Assembly (NCBI GenBank): GCA_903939515.1
Contig: CAJAHH010000125.1
Span: forward strand, 1-64,000
Source of the DNA: an uncultured Verrucomicrobiota bacterium
Lineage (GTDB): Bacteria > Verrucomicrobiota > Verrucomicrobiia > Limisphaerales > UBA9464
Direction of reading: 5' to 3'
DNA: 64,000 nt
Positions 60,147 through 64,000 of this stretch are shown in pieces. Below the pieces are notes generated by a model that worked only from the letters and a program-made list of their open reading frames with translations, ran no database searches and was not told where the DNA came from. The first letter of the stretch is position 1. Every line of letters begins with the position of its first letter. The position numbers and the translations under genes were made by a program.

Positions 60147-61484
60147 ATGAGCCGCACCCATCCCGAGTCGATCCTTCCGACGATTGCCACCGCGTCCGGC
60201 GGAACCCCCTCCGGCGGTATCTCGGAGGCTGCTCTGAACCTGACGACCACACCGCCGCGGTGGGTGGAGTCCATCGCCCAGAATCTGGTAACTTCGCTCT
60301 TCCAGCCCATGTCCGAGGGGCATCTGCGGATAGTGTGCCCGGACGGATCGACCCGCGAATTTGGAACTCCTGGCCAGACTCCGTCCGCAGAAATTCACCT
60401 GCGGCGTTGGTGTTTCTTCACCCGCTGTGCCATCGGCGGTGACATGGGCTTCGGTGAGTCCTATCAAGACGGGGACTGGGAGACGCCCGACTTGGCCGCA
60501 GTGATCGCCTGGTTCTGCGCTAATGTGGAGCAGGCCCCTTCGATGTCGGGCTCAGCCCAAAAGCGACTGCGCTTCACACTCCTGAATGCCGCCAATCACT
60601 TGCGGCACTTCTTTAACCGCAACTCCCTCACGGGTTCCCGCTCCAACATTGCGGCCCACTACGATCTCGGGAATGCGTTCTACTCGCAGTGGCTCGACGC
60701 CACCATGACCTACTCGGCGGCCTTGTTCGAATCACCCGATCAATCGTTGGAGGCCGCCCAGACCGCCAAGTACGAGCGGCTGGCAAAAGAACTGAGGCTC
60801 AAGGCGGGGGATCATTTGCTGGAAATCGGCTCCGGGTGGGGCGGAATGGCCAGCCATGCGGTGCACCGTCACGGGGTTCGAGTCACCACAATCACATTGT
60901 CCGAGGCACAAGCCGCCTACTGTCGGGAACGCTTTGAGAGAGAGGGGATCGCCGACCGGGCAGAAGTGAAGGTCATCGACTATCGTTTACTGACCGGCCA
61001 GTTCGACAAGATCGTCAGCATCGAGATGATGGAGGCCATCGGCGATCAGTACCTCGAGACGTACTGCCAAAGCGTCCAACGCCTGCTCAAGCCCAACGGA
61101 ATTTTTGCTGCCCAATTCATCACCTATCCTGACTCGCGCCATGCCGAGTTACGCCGCAGCGTGGACTGGATCCAGAAGCACATTTTTCCAGGCTCCCTCT
61201 TGCTCTCGCTCAACCGCGTGAACCAATCGATGCAGCGGACCGGCAGTCTCCACCTGCACAGTCTGCACGACATGGGGCTCGATTATGGCCGCACGCTGCG
61301 CCAGTGGCGCGGGCGCTTCAACCAAGGCCTCCACGAAGTGCGCGCTCAGGGTTTCGATGATCATTTCATCCGCACCTGGAACTACTATCTGGCCTACTGC
61401 GAGTCGGCCTTTCTTTGGCGGAATATTACCGTGGTGCAGGCCACCTGGACGGCCCCCAATAACCGTAACCTAATGTCGGCGTGA
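60147..61484 (+). CDS. Cyclopropane-fatty-acyl-phospholipid synthase-like SAM methyltransferase
   Basis: GFGESYQDGDWETPDLAAVI, NIAAHYDLGNAFYSQWLDATMTYSAALF, LEIGSGWGGMASHAVHRHGVRVTTITLSEAQ. Confidence 0.93.
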   Translation: MSRTHPESILPTIATASGGTPSGGISEAALNLTTTPPRWVESIAQNLVTSLFQPMSEGHLRIVCPDGSTREFGTPGQTPSAEIHLRRWCFFTRCAIGGDMGFGESYQDGDWETPDLAAVIAWFCANVEQAPSMSGSAQKRLRFTLLNAANHLRHFFNRNSLTGSRSNIAAHYDLGNAFYSQWLDATMTYSAALFESPDQSLEAAQTAKYERLAKELRLKAGDHLLEIGSGWGGMASHAVHRHGVRVTTITLSEAQAAYCRERFEREGIADRAEVKVIDYRLLTGQFDKIVSIEMMEAIGDQYLETYCQSVQRLLKPNGIFAAQFITYPDSRHAELRRSVDWIQKHIFPGSLLLSLNRVNQSMQRTGSLHLHSLHDMGLDYGRTLRQWRGRFNQGLHEVRAQGFDDHFIRTWNYYLAYCESAFLWRNITVVQATWTAPNNRNLMSA

Positions 61485-61503
61485 ATCGGGAAGGGCTCAC
61501 TGC

Positions 61504-62355
61504 ATGAACCTACCCACCCCACTAATTCTGATCCTTCTCGGATTGGCATTTGTGGTGGCAGAGATGCTGGTGACCTTCCAAGTCGCCCGTCGTCTTCGGA
61601 ACTTCGGGATTGTGGACATCGTGTGGTCTGCGGGTTTCACCCCATTGGTACTCCTCTACCTGCTGGCCACGGCTTGGCAGGAACACGCGGCGACCGCCAG
61701 AGGGAGCGATTTGCGTGAGGCACTCATTTCCCGACTGCCCCTGACCCTGATGGTCACCCTCTGGAGCCTGCGCCTCGGCCTGCACCTCCTCATCCGAGTC
61801 CGGGCACACCATCCGGTGGAAGATGTCCGCTACGCCCAACTTCGGAAGGAATGGGGAGCACAAACTGACCAAAAAATGCTCGGGTTCTTTCTGCTTCAAG
61901 GTGGCCTGCAAGTGGTCCTGTCGACGCCCTGGCTTATTAGCAGCCTTCGACCGCCCACAGCGTTAACTGGATGGGTCGGCGGTTGCTTGTGGCTTGGCCT
62001 CCTGCTCTGGGCCGTGGGCATCTTGGGTGAGTCCCTGGCAGACCACCAATTAGCACGATTCCGTGCCGATCCCGCTCGTCGCGGGCAAGTCTGCCAAGAA
62101 GGGTTTTGGCGGTACTCCCGGCATCCCAACTACTTCTGCGAATGGCTGGTCTGGCTGGGCTATGGCGTCTTTGCACTCGGCAGCCCCTGGGGCTGGATCG
62201 GACTCTTGGCACCGGCGCTAATGTATCACTTCTTGGTGAACGTCACCGGCGTCCCCATGACCGAGGCATTGTCGGTGAAGTCCAAGGGTGATGCCTACCG
62301 TCGATATCAGCAGACCACCAACGCGTTTTTCCCAGGACCGCCCCGCCGCGGATGA
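61504..62355 (+). CDS. DUF1295 (steroid 5-alpha reductase-like) membrane protein
   Basis: NFGIVDIVWSAGF, RLGLHLLIRV, CQEGFWRYSRHPNYFCEWLVWLGYG, TGVPMTEALSVKSKGDAYRRYQQTTNAFFPGPPR. Confidence 0.93.
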   Translation: MNLPTPLILILLGLAFVVAEMLVTFQVARRLRNFGIVDIVWSAGFTPLVLLYLLATAWQEHAATARGSDLREALISRLPLTLMVTLWSLRLGLHLLIRVRAHHPVEDVRYAQLRKEWGAQTDQKMLGFFLLQGGLQVVLSTPWLISSLRPPTALTGWVGGCLWLGLLLWAVGILGESLADHQLARFRADPARRGQVCQEGFWRYSRHPNYFCEWLVWLGYGVFALGSPWGWIGLLAPALMYHFLVNVTGVPMTEALSVKSKGDAYRRYQQTTNAFFPGPPRRG

Positions 62356-62432
62356 CCTCCGTCTGCCACCTCTTTGGAAGAACCCGCGACCCGGGTGGGC
62401 ATCAAGTTGAGTGAAACCAATGCTCTGCCCCA

Positions 62433-63833
62433 TTGACGACCGTCCCCATGGGCCGAAGCTTCGGACTTACCTACAGCGCGACCATGAGCACCGTCACCAT
62501 TGCCCCGCCGCCCACAACCTCGGGACCGCCCATGCAGCGGGAGACCACCGCCGGGAATTACTTCGTTGCCAATTATCCCCCGTTTGCCTTCTGGAATGCT
62601 GAGGCCGTTCCAGCCTTCCATCAGACTCTGGATCAGGCCCCTCAACCCGGAGTACCGCTGGGACTCTACGTCCACATTCCCTTCTGCCGGAAGCGATGTC
62701 ACTTCTGCTACTTCCGCGTTTACACCGACAAGAACGCCGATGACATCAAGGCCTACCTGGATGCCTTGCTCAAAGACCTCGCTTCCTTTGCCCCCAAGGC
62801 AGTGATCGGCGGGCGAAAACCCCGCTTCATCTACTTCGGTGGAGGGACTCCGAGCTACTTGTCTCCGGACCAGCTCCGCTATCTGACCGAGGGCATGAAG
62901 CGTTTGCTTCCGTGGGATGAGGCGACAGAAATCACCTTCGAAGCCGAACCTGGAACGCTCACCGACCACAAGCTCCGAGCCATCCGAGAAATGGGTGTCA
63001 CTCGACTCAGCCTGGGCATCGAGCATTTCGATGACGCCATTCTGGAGATCAACGGTCGGGCTCATCGCTCCAAGGAAGTCGAGAGGGCCTACGGCTATGC
63101 CCGAGAAATTGGTTTCCCCCAAATCAATATCGACCTCATCGCTGGCATGGTGGAGGAGACGCCCGAGAAGTGGCAGGAAACCGTCGCCAAGGCAGTGGCC
63201 ATGGAACCCGACTCCGTGACCATCTACCAGATGGAGGTGCCCTACAACACGGGCATTTACCGGCAAATGAAAGCCGAGGGGAAGCTGGTGGCACCCGTGG
63301 CCGACTGGGACACCAAACGGCGTTGGGTGGACGAGGCATTCCGAGCCTTCGAGGCGCGTGGCTACACCGTGACCAGCACCACGACCGTCGTGAAAGATCC
63401 CGCGCGGGTGAAGTTCGAGTACAGACACGGGCTCTTCAGTGGAGCCGACCTCTTGAGCATCGGTGTGGCGAGCTTCGGCCACCTCAACCAGATGCACTAT
63501 CAGAACCACCACGACTTCCAACCGTACGTCGATGCGGTCAATGCGGGGCAGCTTCCCACCCATCGCGCCTATGTCCTTCCGGACGACGAGCGCTACCTGC
63601 GTGAGTTCATTCTCCAACTAAAACTAGGCCGCGTCAGCACCGATGCCTTCACCGAGAAATTCGGAGAAGATCCCCGGACTCGATTCGCTGTTCCCTTGGC
63701 GATCCTCAAAGGTTGGGGGTTCTTGATGGAATCGAGTACCCACCTGGAATTGACCCGCGATGGGTTGCTGCAAGTCGATCGTCTGCTCCAGGAATTCTTC
63801 AAGCCCGAGCACCGCACTGGCCGCTATGCCTGA
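62433..63833 (+). CDS. HemN/HemW-like radical SAM protein (coproporphyrinogen III oxidase family)
   Basis: [24 protein letters not shown] (CxxxCxxC), [56 protein letters not shown]; start may be internal at 62484. Confidence 0.9.
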   Translation: MTTVPMGRSFGLTYSATMSTVTIAPPPTTSGPPMQRETTAGNYFVANYPPFAFWNAEAVPAFHQTLDQAPQPGVPLGLYVHIPFCRKRCHFCYFRVYTDKNADDIKAYLDALLKDLASFAPKAVIGGRKPRFIYFGGGTPSYLSPDQLRYLTEGMKRLLPWDEATEITFEAEPGTLTDHKLRAIREMGVTRLSLGIEHFDDAILEINGRAHRSKEVERAYGYAREIGFPQINIDLIAGMVEETPEKWQETVAKAVAMEPDSVTIYQMEVPYNTGIYRQMKAEGKLVAPVADWDTKRRWVDEAFRAFEARGYTVTSTTTVVKDPARVKFEYRHGLFSGADLLSIGVASFGHLNQMHYQNHHDFQPYVDAVNAGQLPTHRAYVLPDDERYLREFILQLKLGRVSTDAFTEKFGEDPRTRFAVPLAILKGWGFLMESSTHLELTRDGLLQVDRLLQEFFKPEHRTGRYA

Positions 63834-64000
63834 GTCCGATTCCACGATCACCCCCTCAACCCCACCGACCAACACGGGCGCGCGCCTGAGCCATCTGGAC
63901 GAGCGCGGCGAGGCTCGCATGGTGGATGTCTCGGCCAAGCCCGCCCTGTTCCGGGAAGCGGTGGCCAGCGGGGAGATTCGCGTGTCTTCCACCACGCTCG
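63826..64000 (+). CDS. moaC: Cyclic pyranopterin monophosphate synthase MoaC, truncated by window edge
   Basis: ATG at 63826 overlaps the radical SAM stop by 8 bp; MPESDSTIT...[39 protein letters not shown] is the MoaC N-terminal signature. Confidence 0.85.
   Translation, partial: MPESDSTITPSTPPTNTGARLSHLDERGEARMVDVSAKPALFREAVASGEIRVSSTTL

Noticed and set aside
62307-63617. 436-aa ORF antisense to the radical SAM gene
   Set aside because: Shadow ORF; no motif, while the sense frame has CxxxCxxC and conserved blocks.

Overview
The 64 kb window is high-GC bacterial chromosome. Its gene content fits a Verrucomicrobiota/PVC-type genome: a paired DUF1592 cytochrome-like protein and DUF1552 protein, two sialate O-acetylesterases, DUF1080, GxGYxYP and a BNR sialidase. 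The lineage is inferred, not tested. Most of the window is chromosomal housekeeping and catabolic genes: ppc, tex, pyrG, trpE, kdsA, tatD, mfd, an ABC-F gene, glcF-like, L,D-transpeptidase, LysR, wecG/tagA, RidA, PEP hydrolase, SCO/CusF-like and CbiX. No rRNA, tRNA, CRISPR array, prophage or transposase gene was recognised. The least explained structure is non-coding. (1) A ~110-bp dispersed element with terminal inverted repeats (GCGGGATCGG...CCGATCCCGC) and an internal hairpin (TCGCGC-ACA-GCGCGA) has four full copies, one pair in tandem, plus a truncated copy. Two of these are followed by a shared module containing CCTTTTGTGTAAATA...GGGACCGACCC. (2) A 98-bp array of 14 in-phase heptamers (consensus CCCCTGA; minus strand TCAGGGG) contains a perfect G-quadruplex motif and sits next to one copy of the first repeat. 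(3) A second short dispersed repeat occurs twice. The most interesting protein-coding locus is a putative operon of DUF1365, CFA-synthase-like methyltransferase, DUF1295, HemN-like radical SAM and MoaC at the right edge. All functional calls come from reading motifs in the translations; no database search was run.
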